A stretch of 64,000 nucleotides of DNA, taken from NCBI GenBank assembly GCA_949130485.1, contig OX422185.1, positions 6,921,127 through 6,985,126 of the forward strand, written 5' to 3'. The translations under genes and the position numbers were made by a program. Under the pieces are notes generated by a model. It saw nothing but the letters and a program-made list of their open reading frames with translations, ran no database searches and was not told the origin of the DNA. Shown one piece after another: positions 1 through 11,925 of the stretch (the first letter of the stretch is position 1; every line of letters begins with the position of its first letter). This DNA comes from Agelas oroides (lineage: Eukaryota; Porifera; Demospongiae; Agelasida; Agelasidae).

Positions 1-428
1 TTCTGGCAACTGTGGGATTTTTGCTTTTCTTCATTTTACCTCAGGTGTTTATTTACTGCTGAGGCAAGAGGTTCATATGCCCATCTGCATTCCCAATTCC
101 CAAATGTTTAACACTCCGATGTCCAAATACCAAATTGCCAATACCCAAATTTTATATTATTACCAAATACTCAAGTACTTAAGTACACACATCTACATAG
201 CATGCATCCAGGTTGTGCTATAATAAAATATTTTACTGTTCGTGTATACTTAGTTTAGTTTGATGCAGTACACCCAGGCATTGTCTTATAGCAGAAGTGA
301 GTTTCATAATTTTGACTTGCTGCTTCAGGGCATGAAAAGCACAGTCATTTAGTAAATTCAATGTTCTAAATATTAATGATCCCTTCACCATTTTCTATAT
401 TGTCATTCCTTTTTTTTCCTCCAGAGCT
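1..428. other. AT-rich upstream flank, no gene
   Basis: No coding frame is visible. A pyrimidine tract ending in AG at 423-424 lies 4 nt before the ATG of the damaged gene that follows. It looks like a 3' splice acceptor, and the same arrangement precedes the other family members. Confidence 0.4.
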
Positions 429-1335
429 ATGAGCACCATGACTATGAGGACACTGTATATTGTTGTCCTTCTAACTCTGCTAGTTGTAGCTGTAATTTCA
501 CAAAGTAAACCCCACAAAACTGCTTCTCAAGCTATGTATCAGAAATTAGAGAATGCTTTGATAGCAGACCCGAATCTCAAGTTCATCTAAGACCTTGTCT
601 GAGGACTTAATGTATGTGTGACAGTAAACCGTGTGCAGCCTGGGAGTTGTTGTTCCTCCATATTGATACTCTTCCATGTGAAAGTACAAAGGATGACATA
701 CGTTTATGCAACTCCTCCCAGCTATCGTGGCTTTTCTCTGCAATACTTTGTACATTGCTCTTTCAATATGGAATAACTTCTTTCAGAAGTGGCCTGGTAT
801 TTGTCTTATCCATCATAACTGCTCTGTTCCATCTGATGCAAATGTTTACAAAGATGAAGTCCTCACTCTACTTGCTGTATATATAATCATTCGAAGTGCA
901 GTCTTTATAGAATTCTTAGTTTGTATTATAGCTGTGAAGTATGAGTTTCATGATCTGAGGAATCTCAGACATGGTGGTTGGTGTCCTTCCCATAAACAGT
1001 GCTTTCTGCTGAGTATACACATGCTTGCTTTGTGGAATATTCTAATAGCTATACAACTCCTCACCACGATTGCAACTCCCATATGTGTGCTTCTATTTGT
1101 CCACCCACAAGTGACTGTCCTCTATACCATATTTCTGTTAATGGTGGCTGTTAGTCTGGCACTCATTGTTGCCTACCTGCTTCCATCATTTCCACTGTCT
1201 GCACTCGGATGGTACCTGAGAAGAAGGTCTCAGAAGAGAACAGAGAACAATGCTGATAGTGAAACTCCACAGCTAATGGTGGATGAACAACTGTCTATGC
1301 ACACGTTTGAGAATAGCAGGCCTTTGCTGGTGTAA
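429..1335 (+). pseudogene. Truncated two-exon 7TM-family gene (member A)
   Basis: This is a damaged member of the window's 7TM family. ATG 429 opens a signal peptide (MSTMTMRTLYIVVLL...) and the start of the ectodomain, then stops at TAA 588-590. Family sequence continues in other frames (LNVCVTV, then IDTLPCE), with the central ectodomain missing. The codons for MQLLP at 706 run directly into AIVAFLCNTLY, so the end of exon 1, the intron and TM1 are gone. A third deletion joins AYLL to PSFPLSALGWYL and removes TM6, in frame. From 706 to 1335 a 209-residue frame stays open, with three or four membrane segments and a degenerate family tail (RPLLV). It is most likely a pseudogene. A short membrane product from the 706 frame cannot be excluded. 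A possible AATAAA signal is at 1677-1682. Confidence 0.8.
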
Positions 1336-2258
1336 TGTGTAGTCTATTAGCTATCTTAAATGCTTATGTTTTTTTTTGTGAAAGTTTTAGTACATTAATT
1401 GCTTGAAATTATGTCTGTATTACCAACTCAGCCAGTTCATTGTGAGTTTCGAAACTAGTACAGACTTTGCTGGATCACAATCAGCTCAATACTCAAAGAA
1501 AAGGAAACTGTGCTGTGTTTAATATTTGAATGCCAAGACAAGATGGTTGCAACTCTATATTAAGGCAGGGAGCATGGAAAGCAAATACCTAATGTGTTCA
1601 CTCTTGTGATAAAGTTTGTATGCACAATCCGATGGAATGACAGTGTAGTTACAGTTTCAAATAGCTGTCTACTTGAAATAAATGAGAAGACTCTGATGTC
1701 ATAAAGTTATTTGCTTTTGAATGCCAATGTACAACTAAACAGTCTAAACAGCCATTAATTGGTGGGTGGTGTATTGAGCTCGTGCATGCAGTAGCTAACC
1801 TAAACAAGTATCATTCAAGGTTTGATTTATTTAGAAGCTAACGAAATCAAAGATAAAAATTGTTAAAAGCTTTCAGTGTTTAAATACACAATGAATGATC
1901 CAAAGACCTCATGTATGTGGATTTGCATATTCTTACAATTCTAAAGCAAACAATATGTAGCCATGAAAGGAGCTGAAAACAATCTTACCTGTTTGTAGCA
2001 GATTTTGTGTGTATCAAATAAAGCTACACTCTCATCTAGTTGTTTAAGTAATGCCATCCAAGGGTCCATTGCCAACCAACTAACTGAAAATGAAAAGGAG
2101 TATGGATCATTTCCTCTATATAGTTAAATCTGCTGCATGTGTGCTAATGTGAAGTATAGTGAAATAATAATATGAGCAGATTTAGATGTTACGTTTCCAG
2201 CATAAAGCAAGATGTTCTAAGTAGTATTATATTATACTATATAGATTGTCCTTTTTAC
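1336..2258. other. 3' flank, no gene
   Basis: AT-rich DNA with no coding frame. A 19-bp string (ttgttaaaagctttcagtg, about 1859-1877) recurs at about 34271 upstream of gene D, which suggests shared ancestry of the gene flanks. Confidence 0.35.
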
Positions 2259-2259
2259 T

Positions 2260-2540
2260 TATTGTGACCCTTTTGTTCCTGACCAGCCTTGATTGTGCAT
2301 ATGATTGTTTGTTTGACAGTTACCCCTGTTATATTTCCTATCTGGAACCCTGCTGCTCAGGAGGTAAGCAACATATTGCCTAGCAGGGTGTTGGGCCAGT
2401 ATGTGATCCCATTCTGCTACTGTGAGGGGTGTGAACACTCCTGTCAATCTGCCTTGAACCTTCCCTTTTCCAAAGTCTGGACGGCATTGGTCCAGGCTGA
2501 GCAAATCCTTTGTGTAAGGGTATAGCTCTAAACTGAACAT
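2260..2540 (-). pseudogene. Retroelement-like coding scrap
   Basis: The minus strand reads FSLELYPYTKDLLSLDQC, then VQGRLTGVFTPL, then EWDHILAQHPARQYVAYLL. A one-base frame change would continue it as GFQIGN. The pattern L-x-x-HP-x-x-x-(Y/F)-x-x-Y-(I/L) followed by GFxIG is familiar from retroelement-encoded proteins of invertebrates, from memory and not from a search. The frame is broken and nothing recognisable continues on either side, so this is a relic. The element class is uncertain. Confidence 0.4.
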
Positions 2541-2821
2541 AGCTACTTGCCTTTCCGACCATACTTTCTACAAAAATGTTTGTCTTGACACAATATTAAA
2601 ACACATTCAGCTTATTGCTACTTATATCCACTTCAACTGTAGCACTAGCCAGATTATGCTGTTGAATTGTTGTGGATTAAATGTCATTTGTTATTAACAT
2701 TTATGATCACTAGATCTTTCTTATTATTGTAGTATCCATTACAGTTTGCAGCAAGAGTAGAAAAATAACACATAAATCCACTAAGTGTGTTGATGAAAGC
2801 TACACATTATCATAGATAGTA

Positions 2822-4783
2822 CTACACTGGCAAAAGCTTTTCATCACTACAATTGTCAAACATGAGCATAGGCTGTTGCTGCTCAGTCATCAGCTGCAGT
2901 GGTGTATCAGTGGACCTCCCTGCTCTCCTCTGAGACCTTCTTTTCAAGTACCATCCAAGTGCAGATAGTGGAAATGATGGGAGTAGTGAGAGTACTATTC
3001 CCCTCAGTCCAGTTTCAATTTGTGCTTGTGCTGTCAGTTCATACAGAATAAGGAGCATCATTGTCAATCCCGAAACTGCAATTATCACGACTAAGTGCAC
3101 AAAAGTTGTTCCACATTGCCTTGCATCGCAGCAGATTTTTCTACTCGGCTGTAGACACACATACAGTAGGTAAGCAGCCATGAATGTTAAGCTAGCAGGT
3201 AACATTAGCTAATGTAGAGCACAGTCACTTGTGGATGGATTAATAGTAGGAAGAACAACTGTGGTGAATATTTGCAGTGTTATCAGAATATTCCACAGTG
3301 CAAGTACATGAACTGTTTGCAGCAAGTAGTGTTTCTGTAAGTTACATTGGTGGCCATATCTCAGGCTTCTCTGACCAATGAAATACTTCACAGCATAAAT
3401 AGAAACCAGCAGTTCTATGAAGACTGCACTTGGAACAATTGCAATCACAGCAAGTAGAGTGATAACTTCATCTTTGTAAACATTTGTAGCAGGAGGAATT
3501 GAGCAGATGTAATTAAGAGGGATAATACAGGATGTAATGGCTGGCTTATTTCGAAATATGTGATGTCTAATTGAAGTAGCAGTGTAACAAGTATTCAAGA
3601 GAAATGCTATGATAGCTGTTGCCCAGTACAAGGATCTCATAGAGTCTATAGTTGAGGATTCAGCCATTATCTTTGGATAGTACAGAGACACTGACTTTGC
3701 AGAGGCAATTGGAGTGAGAATATTGAGAAATATAAAAGCACACAACAGACTAAGACGATACAGGTGAGCACAAGCATCTGATCGTTTGTAATACAGTCCA
3801 GTGACATACTTTTCATATATTATTGATATGTATCCCTTGTCATTATCATTTGGTTGGCCATGGACCCTTGCATATGACTTTACCTGTTGACAAAGACACA
3901 CACAATAGTTAGTTGAGTCAAATATGACATCACAGTATAGATAATGTACCATAATATTATTGCAAGCTAAATCAACATTTAGGAATTTTGTTCATGATAC
4001 GGTGTTACCCCATATACGAAGACAGTGTGGCTTGTCTGTATGAAACAATCCAAGTGAAGAACCACAGTGGGCTATACCACTAATTCATTGTATTTAATTC
4101 AAAGTACTGCCGAACTAAAATAATGGTTCACTCAACTGTGACAAGGGAGCTAGAGAACTGATTAAAGTCGCACAATTAAAAAGGTTTAAAGCTTAGCATT
4201 CAATTGTTGCCAAATCCTAAATAGGCTATTGGGTCCAAACATGGAATTAGATTTACACAAAATCACACCTATAAATATGATATACATACCCAGGGGAGGA
4301 GTTGCATCAGTGCTGCAAGTATGTCATCGTCTGTAGTCTCACATGGAACAGTGTCAATATGAAGTGGAAAATGTAAATATTTCCGATAGAAAATACTGCG
4401 AATAATACTTTCACTTATGACGTTGTCTAGTACAAACAGCTGATTGATGGAAACCAGATTAACTAAAGCAGAACTGCTCCACTGAAACTTCTGGCAGTAT
4501 GTGAAGTTACTCTGTCCACCAGGTAGTGAAGAGTTATCACAACTTCCAGGCTGCACACTGCCAACTATCACACATACGTTAAGATAAACCAAGTCTCGAG
4601 ACAAACTTTGAGATGGGAAGAACGCCTGTGTTGCATCAGGTAAAGGACACCACTGTCTGCAATCAAAGCCTCTTCTAACTTCTGATATATGACTTGAGGT
4701 GTGACTTGGGACTTACTTTGTACAACCACAGCTGCAGCTAGTAGAATCAAGGAGATATTAGCATGCAGTGTCTTCATAGCCAT
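2822..4783 (-). pseudogene. Two-exon 7TM-family gene with frameshifts (member B)
   Basis: This is an inverted family member with both exons present. Exon 1 runs 4783-4290: MAMKTLHANISLILL signal peptide, ectodomain with LNVCVIV and TYCQKFQWSSSALV, ending LLPW before a gtatgt donor. Exon 2 runs 3883-2822: it starts VKSYARVHGQ after a cag acceptor and ends DEKLLPV. The intron is about 406 bp and phase 0, as in the intact genes. Two lesions are visible. In exon 1 near 4640 two extra bases (or one lost) shift the frame after LYLMQ. In exon 2 near 3195-3265 the TM4-TM5 region carries compensating shifts and a stop, where LLLIHPQVTVLYI is recoverable only in a second frame. It is probably a recent pseudogene, since the rest of both exons is well preserved. 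The acceptor cacacag lies 4 nt before the ATG. Confidence 0.8.
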
Positions 4784-5500
4784 AGTGCTGTGTGAAGTTG
4801 AGAAAGAGCTGGCAATTTGTTCCCAGCATAGCTAACTTAATTCCTAGTTAGATGGGAATAAAATTCCCGTGTTGAAGAGTGCAAAATCTTAGTAGATCTT
4901 TAGATTGGCCTGCAATTTAGTGTTCAGCTACAGGCCCCCAAAGTTTTATTACCATTGTATTAGATTACAGATGATAAAATTTACATAAATCAAAACTCAC
5001 TTCGGTAGTAAACACTTGTTTAGAATGCTTCTTGCTAGAAGTCAGTACTGCGCCACCAATCTAAACAAGATTAACTAGCTAGCTGTGTGCTGTAGAACTG
5101 CACTTAGCGATCTATCCACCTCTCTGCTTCTGTATCTTATATAGGTTACCTTGACTGATTTGCGTAATCATCACTGTAACCATGACCATATATGGCTTTG
5201 GAATGGCAACTGATTGAATTTGTTTACAATTTTTGTGACCTATTTTGACTTCAAAATATGCATGTACATCAAAACATGTCACTCTAGCTATAACCTCCTC
5301 TTGAAAAGTCCCTATGGTGTATAGCTAGTCCCATGCTAAAAATTCCCTTAGCATATACCTTTGTGCTGAAAGGTCCCATGGCCAACTGAAAAAAAAAAGG
5401 AAAATGAAAATCAAAACATGGTGCAAAAATTGCTAGCATATTGTCTTGTAAATTTTATTAACCCTTTAACCACTGATGACACCATTTGGCATTGTCTGAC
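4784..5500. other. Intergenic, no gene
   Basis: AT-rich sequence upstream of member B. I see no coding frame and no clear element. Confidence 0.4.
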
Positions 5501-6199
5501 ATTGGCTGCATGTTATCAGTTGGCGCAATCCACTGAAATTCTGGCAGTACGGGACTTTTCTACACAAGATTATAATGTATATATAAACCTGAAACTAACC
5601 ATTGTTGGCTGATGTACACATATGAAAGTCAAAGTAGGCCACAAAGTTTTTTAAAAACTTCAATCATGGCAGCCATCAAAGATTTGGTTATGTGCTACGG
5701 AACTTTTTTAACATGGGGCTGGGACTTTTCATTGTTGGATGATGTACATATTTGGAATTCACAGATACTGTTATTGTAAACAACTTAGGTCAGTTTCCAT
5801 TCCAAACCCTTTGTCTCAGTTACATTGCTGATTAAGCAGATATAAAAGTAATATAAGTATAGCTGGCGTTATTTAGTTGGTCTTTTGCCAAAGGGCATGC
5901 AGTCTAAGCAAGGTTTATTTATACTACTAAAGTGAGTTGTCAATGTGATATACTGTTACTGTTTGTAATGTTTGTGATAAACGTTCACTGGTCAGGCATG
6001 AGCTAAACATGAAATAGGAAGCCATGGTAATGGAGTTTAAGTGGCTTAATCAAACTTTCAGTTGACTACAACCCGTTGGCTCTGCCCCAGAATTTCAACT
6101 ATAGTTAAACTAGCTAATAATGATGATCCTTATCAATCATGTAAGATTGGCATGTCAAGCTATAAAAAAGTTGAAATGATTGATAATATGTATAATGTG
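5500..6199. repeat. Dispersed repeat R1, copy 1
   Basis: Shared with 21325-22085 and, with insertions, 43370-45250. Diagnostic strings are aatcatggcagccat, gatttggttacgtgctacg, ttagttggtcttttgccaaag and gttggctctgcccc. Near its start, in copies 1 and 2, is a short antisense scrap of 7TM exon 1 (ccactgaaa-ttctggcagta), so the repeat was assembled beside or from the gene family. No protein is encoded. Confidence 0.75.
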
Positions 6200-6290
6200 A
6201 GTATTTAGCTACTACTGAAGTTCTGGGTTGTCAAGACTTGGACGCTGAGTGTGCAAGTCCTGACAACCCAGAAGTTCAGTAGTAAATACT
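6200..6290. repeat. Imperfect hairpin at the end of R1
   Basis: Arms of about 37-41 bp (agtatttagctactactg / cagtagtaaatact, with the core gttctgggttgtcaagac / gtcctgacaacccagaa) flank a loop of about 13 bp. R1 copies 2 and 3 carry a single version of this arm, so the hairpin was formed by local inverted duplication in copy 1. Confidence 0.75.
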
Positions 6291-6519
6291 GAGCGTTGAC
6301 ACTTCAGGTGTACATCGGGGAGACCAGACAGAGACTGGAGACAAGACGACACCAAGATGCCAGCGAGAGGGGGATGATGGAGAAGTTGGCTGTAGAGGAG
6401 CATGCGTTACCACCTCCACCAGTAAAAGGAACATCAGAAACTTGAGCTGCCTGATACAGATTCAGGTACCCCCCCAGCTAAAATGATGTGTTGATCTTGC
6501 AAAGGAAGATGGATTCTTC

Positions 6520-7205
6520 TTAATTGTGGCTCTCTGTTCTCCCACTCAGTTTCTATCTACATGAAGGAGAATTCGGGGGTGATGAGGTATGGATGAATTA
6601 TACCTCCTCAAAACTGTAACTGTGGAGCTCAATTCTCAGTCGACCATACAGGTAGTCTGTCACACAGGTGGAATTCCAACCGTATGTCCAAATGAAACTT
6701 GTGACATATAAGTGCTTCTCTGTTCACTGAAGAATGTTGCTACAGAGCTATTTCTCCAATCACTAAATGGAGAGTCTCACTTCTCATGCGCTACTAACAC
6801 AGATGATGGTGTTCACCTGGACATCCATGCATGCAAAAGGCTGCTGGAATTCTTCATAAGATGCATTTTTGAATGTATGGGTTTTCTATCCCAATGCATC
6901 AAGCAACAGTTCGACAGAGACTTCTTCAGTCTACGAGAGGTATAAGCAAGTGAAAAAGCATGAGCATGCAGGGGGAATATGTTAGGGATGTGGAGCATAA
7001 AGGATTTACTCCCCTGGTCCAATCCATGACTGGAGATAAAGGAAGGGAGGCTGCCACCTTCTACACAAACATGATGTCCCAGAAACAATTAAAAGCAACC
7101 CTACTCAGTAGTGATGGGATTGTTGAGATGTTGACTTTTTTTTGTCACCGTGACTCTGATCATCCATCACGCATGTGCATTCGTGGGAGTACACCATCCG
7201 ATATA
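6520..7205 (+). pseudogene. Decayed non-LTR retrotransposon, 3' coding end
   Basis: Broken frames on the plus strand give, in order: RYGWMNYTSSKL, NCGAQFSVDH (zinc-knuckle-like), NVATELFLQSLNGES, NTDDGVHLDIHA, YERYKQVKKHEH, then EHKGFTPLVQSMTGDKGREA with TFYTNMM and MCIRGS. This order (CxCGxxFSVDH, DGARLDI, FTPLV...TGG...A-TFYKRL, CIRGSRS) matches the C-terminal region that follows reverse transcriptase in invertebrate non-LTR elements with a restriction-like endonuclease, recalled from family knowledge. Many stops and frame changes show it is long dead. No reverse transcriptase core is visible upstream. Confidence 0.65.
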
Positions 7206-7394
7206 TGTCACTCTTGCTATATATGTCCAAGGGACAAGTGCCCTATGTCTGAACAAATCCCTGTAGCTATACCATTTACCTTTTGTTTTCCTGTGTGTGT
7301 TTTATACTTGCAGCAAAGCTCTTGTGTGCTTATTCTTCTGCTTGCCTGTGAAATATTTTGTCGTGGGACCACACCCAAAAATCTTCTGTGGCCT

Positions 7395-7655
7395 CGTGAC
7401 CACACAATGCCCCGGTGCCCACACAATGCCCAGTGGCCACACTGCTCCCACACAGCGACCCAATGACCACACTGCAACCCCGTGACCACACTGCAACCCC
7501 GTGACCACACTGCGACCACATGCGACCACACTGCGACCACATGCGACCACACTGCGACCACACTGCGACCACACTGCGACCACACTGCAACCCAATGACC
7601 ACACTGCGACCCAATGACCACACTGCGACCCCGTGACCCCGTGACCACACCGTGA
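7395..7655. repeat. Short-unit minisatellite (gaccacactgc)
   Basis: Units of about 10-19 bp built on gaccacactgc, with variants ccgtgaccacactgcaac and gaccacatgc, run for about 260 bp. All six frames look open because the repeat lacks stops, so the reading frames here are not genes. The 5' part degenerates into ccacacccaaaaatc. Confidence 0.85.
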
Positions 7656-7789
7656 CCTCACCGTGACCTCGGTCGCGGCTGTTAATGTGGCTCTAATGGA
7701 AATAACCACCTGGTCTAGCGAAGCCAGGCCCTCGCGCTTCGCGCCAGAGTAGTGACCACCCTTTGTTCCTGGATCATGCCCTGATCATG

Positions 7790-8030
7790 TTCTTTGAAGC
7801 GCCAAAGGGGCGTGGCTTGACGTACAAGACTATATATATGGCATAGCTTTACGCCACTAGCAGATCGATTTACCAAGACTGCAGTCTGTGCATGAAAGGG
7901 TGGAAAGAAACAGCTAATCTTTCGTCCTTGCTTCAGCTGATTCTGCTTACGTAAGTGCGATGCTGCGTATTGAATATTAGCTAAGTGCAATTTCAGTATA
8001 TTATTTTCGTTGAACTACGTCTTTCTGCAG
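7790..8030 (+). promoter_or_regulatory. Possible promoter and untranslated first exon
   Basis: A GC-box-like ggggcgtggct (about 7807) and a TATA-like actatatatatgg (about 7829) precede a possible exon ending at ttac|gtaagtgcg (about 7950). A good acceptor tctttctgcag ends near 8030. No protein can be followed from it. It could instead be part of a GC-rich transposon end (the motif ggtctagcgaagccagg lies just upstream). Confidence 0.2.
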
Positions 8031-10312
8031 GACTGTTGTAAAGGCCTACTTGGCAAGTGTTGTGTCACCGCCAACCTTTGACTGCTACCGCCGTGAAAGC
8101 AGCTGGCTCTCTTCGTTGTAGCGCCTGAAGCGGTTTCTACTCGTTACTTTTAAGTAAGGGAATTTGTCAGCTCACTTTGACTACGTGACCTGTGCGTGTG
8201 CAATATTATACTAGAAGTTTGCCCCTGAGCAGGAAACTGTTGGCAGTTATTGCATGCCTGTACACTGTAAAGCATGTAAATATGGTTAGGCTAATTGTTT
8301 TCGTGACCCGACCAACTAAGGGACTCGGAGGAATTCTTAAGGCTTGCAGTTTGCTACTAACGGACATAAGTGGCAAAAATTGCAAAAATGTGTAAAGACA
8401 CGGTAATTATTTCTTGAACTCCTGATGCATAGTGATCTCTCAGTCCAAGTGTGCACATATGTACAGCTGTGGATATTTGAATGACAGCAATGTAGAGACT
8501 ATTAGAAGTCCAAAACAAACAAACAAAAAAAGGAGACAAAGTTGTAGTTCCCAGCTTAGCAAAATTTTTTTAGTTAGTTGTAGTTTTGGTTAGCTAAATT
8601 TTGAAAAGGCCATACTAAAATTTTTTTAGTTAAATTTATAGTTAACTAAAACAACACTGTTCATTTTGCAGTCTAAAGGTGCACACTTTGAAAAAATTCA
8701 CCGCCGCACTATGCACGGTGAAATTACTTTCCATTTTTGTAGCAGCACTTTGCGCGGCACAGCATGGCCTCTACACTTCAAATTTGCTTCCTACGCCTAT
8801 GTTCAGTAAATGTACATACATTCAAGAGTGCTCTGGAGCCAACAATACATTTTGTATGCTAGATGTGGCTGTCTGCACTAAATAATTGCAAGTTTGTGGG
8901 TGCCATGTCTCTGGCAAGCAGGTTCTTTTCATGGGAAACTGATGCTGGGAAAACCTGTATGGGTAAATTGAGACCTGAATACCTAGTTCATAGTCTCCAC
9001 ATGCTAACTACCCATAAGCTGAGCCATAGATCATACTTAAATACTACTATGATCTACTATGTGTGATGTCAGCCATTATTTGCTTGTATCACGAAAACTA
9101 TAGGTGCCTGGTAGAGCACTTACCCTGCATGCCCCACTTGAAATAGAGCTCTAAAATGAATGCAGTAGATAAGTCTACACATGTAGTGGGATGGGTGCAA
9201 CCCATGCATGCAGCTTTACTTGCAGTCTCATTCTCAATGGTGCTTTTGTGGTCTGTGTATGGGGATGACCCAGGGACAACCCAAAGACTCCTGATAATAA
9301 CTGTTAAGATAAAAAAATTTACACTGTGACTGTTGTTTGTGAGTTGTAAAGCTGTCTAAATTGCCTGTTTGAGTACATGATTTCCAGCATTTTTGATGAC
9401 TGACAGACTGGACAGACAGCCACAACCAATTCCTTAACCCCCACTACATGCATGTGTGTGCCTGAAAACTATATAAAATTAGTCACACAGGCTTGCACTT
9501 ATACAAACTGTGGGCAGTGACCTGGTGTACACTCTAGACTGTCAAGTAATGAGCTAGACTTTGGACTCATTCTCCCCTGCCATGTCAAGAACAAAGTAAA
9601 CAAACCCAAGTAGTCAGGTAGCATATTCTTAATCTGGAATTTGCAGCAACACCATGAGCAGGGAATTATAGCCTGTTATCCTATGTTTTATTCCAAAGAT
9701 GGGGGAGTCTGGTACTGGGAGTGTTGGTAGTTTGCAAGGTTGGTCTGGTGCTCATATAGAGTACTTGTAGTTTCAACTGAATTGTCTCCAACCATGCACA
9801 GTGGCTAGTGTTACCTGTGGGTTGTGATACACATAGTATCAACCTTTGGCATGTCTTGGTAACATGTGTAACTCTCAAGTACCTAAGTGGTAGCATGTAT
9901 ACCCATCATAGAAATTATTTGTGCTGCAATGTTGCTACAGCTCTAGGAACAATCACTTGTTCAGCACCTGAAAGTGTGCATAGCAACAATTGCTGATACA
10001 ATAGTTGTTATAGTGGCAGGATGCATGACAATGTTCACCTGGACTTTTACCTGGAGTGTAGTTGCAACTTTGACATTTGTTAAAAAGTCCAAAGTCCACT
10101 CCGTTTACATTGAGTCAGCCATTAGTTCCAAGTCCAGGTTTGATAATCATTCAATCCTGTTCACTATTAATCATTTACACTTTGTAACATGCCACTATCA
10201 CATGTTTAGCATTGTTGTGTCACTGAACTGGTAGTAGTGAAGCCACATAATTTGTGTCACTATTCAAGTACAAAGTCCAGAGTCTATGTATACCCTGCCA
10301 CACCATCACATG
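8031..10312. other. Gene-free stretch
   Basis: AT-rich DNA with no coding frame I would defend. At about 8690-8805 there is a transposon-end-like phrase (tttgcttcctacgcctatg) that recurs near 41245. Nothing else was seen. Confidence 0.35.
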
Positions 10313-10373
10313 TAGCCTGGTACTCAGACTCCTCCCCATGTAGAAAAATGGGAGGAGTCTGGGTACGAGGCTA
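10313..10373. mobile_element. 61-bp hairpin MITE with 8-bp target duplication
   Basis: It starts tagcctggtactcagactcc and ends with the matching inverted arm ggagtctgggtacgaggcta around a tiny loop. The flanks atcacatg (10305-10312) and atcacatg (10374-10381) are identical, which marks a target-site duplication. The ends resemble the larger hairpin at 32020-32177, so both belong to one Mutator-like family. Confidence 0.75.
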
Positions 10374-11925
10374 ATCACATGTGCAATTATATTGACTGAA
10401 TGATGTAGTCTAGTCCTGTGGCATGACATGATGTACTATGATTTCTGGACTGTATTAGCTCTAATTTAGAGTCTGATTCATTGTAGTCTTATATTGATAG
10501 TGCTCATAACAGTGGCCGGTGTCTGGAGTGACCAAACCTCTCAGATCACTACAGTAAAGAGTATACCCACTCATAGAGCCAGAGTCATGTGGAAGTAGGA
10601 CCCTCTAAAATGGTTTTAGGTTCCCACCTCCCCCTCCCCCCCCCCCCAACCCAAAGTGCCTTGCTCAGTTGTTATGCACTTGTACTTCTGGCTTAAATCG
10701 TGTGACAGTCATAACCTTCGAGGTGCCTACATATGCAGTACATGCAAATGCACAAGTACTTGTGGCTGTGCATCTATGAAAAGGATATTTCTTGACATCT
10801 TGAATTAGCCCAGGCCAGCTATACTTGTCTGTTATCATGCATGCATGTCGAATGCTCTGGTGACCGAAGAGGTTTGTTTCTCTAACGTATGACCATCACG
10901 GAAGTAACTTTTAATGATGGATAATATAGCCTCATTTCCAGGCCCAACTGGATTCAGCCATTTGTGCTTGCAGTTAACTTAAACACATGTGGGGGTCATA
11001 GCAACCAGTCCGCTTAGCCTGGTTCAACTGGACCCCTTTTTCCTGCTGGCAGATGTGTACGCAAGGTCCACATGCACATGCTTCATATCAAGAAGTGACA
11101 TGTTGAAACTTGCAAGATAGCTGCAAACAGTGTGAAAGAATCTCTTCCTTAATTGTCTTCCTCCCTACAACTTGCCGTTCTTCCAAGCAAATGATTAGTC
11201 TCACAAATCTCATCAGCTTAGGGTGTGGCTTGTGAGATTAGTGACTGATCAAGAAGCTGAAACAACAGTCGTGTACAGTGAAATGTAGACTTACAGACCT
11301 ACCAAGTCTCACACCTCCGATGTGAGTGTCACGCTTTGCAGGTCATTCTCACACTCTCACACCCAGACGAATAACGAATACCAGTGCCTGCGCTAAACTA
11401 CACCCTTTTGTAAGTGCTTCGTACAAGGAAATACTGGGCTATCATGAAAGGCGCTGCTCTACAAAACTAGTTCTGTACTATCATATAAGTGACTGCATGC
11501 AGCACTTGACCCCCCCAATATAGCTTTCTGGTTTATTAGTAGTTTTGTCCCCAGACCAAATCTTTCTTGTGCGCCCTGCGGACTTGTCCGGCACTACACC
11601 CATAAAAAAGTTTGGCGTCGGCACCCAAGAGTACTGTTCGATTGTGCGTAACTTCAAATAGGCAGATGCGCATGTATGCTTGACATTTATGGTCTCATGC
11701 ACAGCAAAATGGGTGGACGTCAGCTACTGCACTATGCATGATAGCAAAAGCGTCGAGTAGAGGAGCAGGTCGACTTATGGACTGAGCCACACCACTCCCT
11801 TATCCGCCTCCTTGCAGGATAAACCGGAAGTACTTACCAAATTCCAATGCATCATCAACAGTCATTGACAGAAGGATTTGCTGAAGTCTCCCTTTCTTGA
11901 CAACCCCATGCACCTTGCTACAGGG
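10374..11925. other. Gene-free stretch with dispersed repeat
   Basis: Contains a C-rich tract (10626-10648) and, at about 11040-11285, a repeat shared with 39290-39530 (gacatgttgaaact, caacttgccgttc, gattagtctc). A common phrase ttggtctggggacaaaac lies on the minus strand near 11535-11560. No gene was seen. Confidence 0.45.

Noticed and set aside
7217..7709. Several overlapping long minus-strand reading frames
   Set aside because: They run through the gaccacactgc minisatellite, which has no stop codons in any phase. The translations are simple repeats of WSQCG- and VAVWS-like units.
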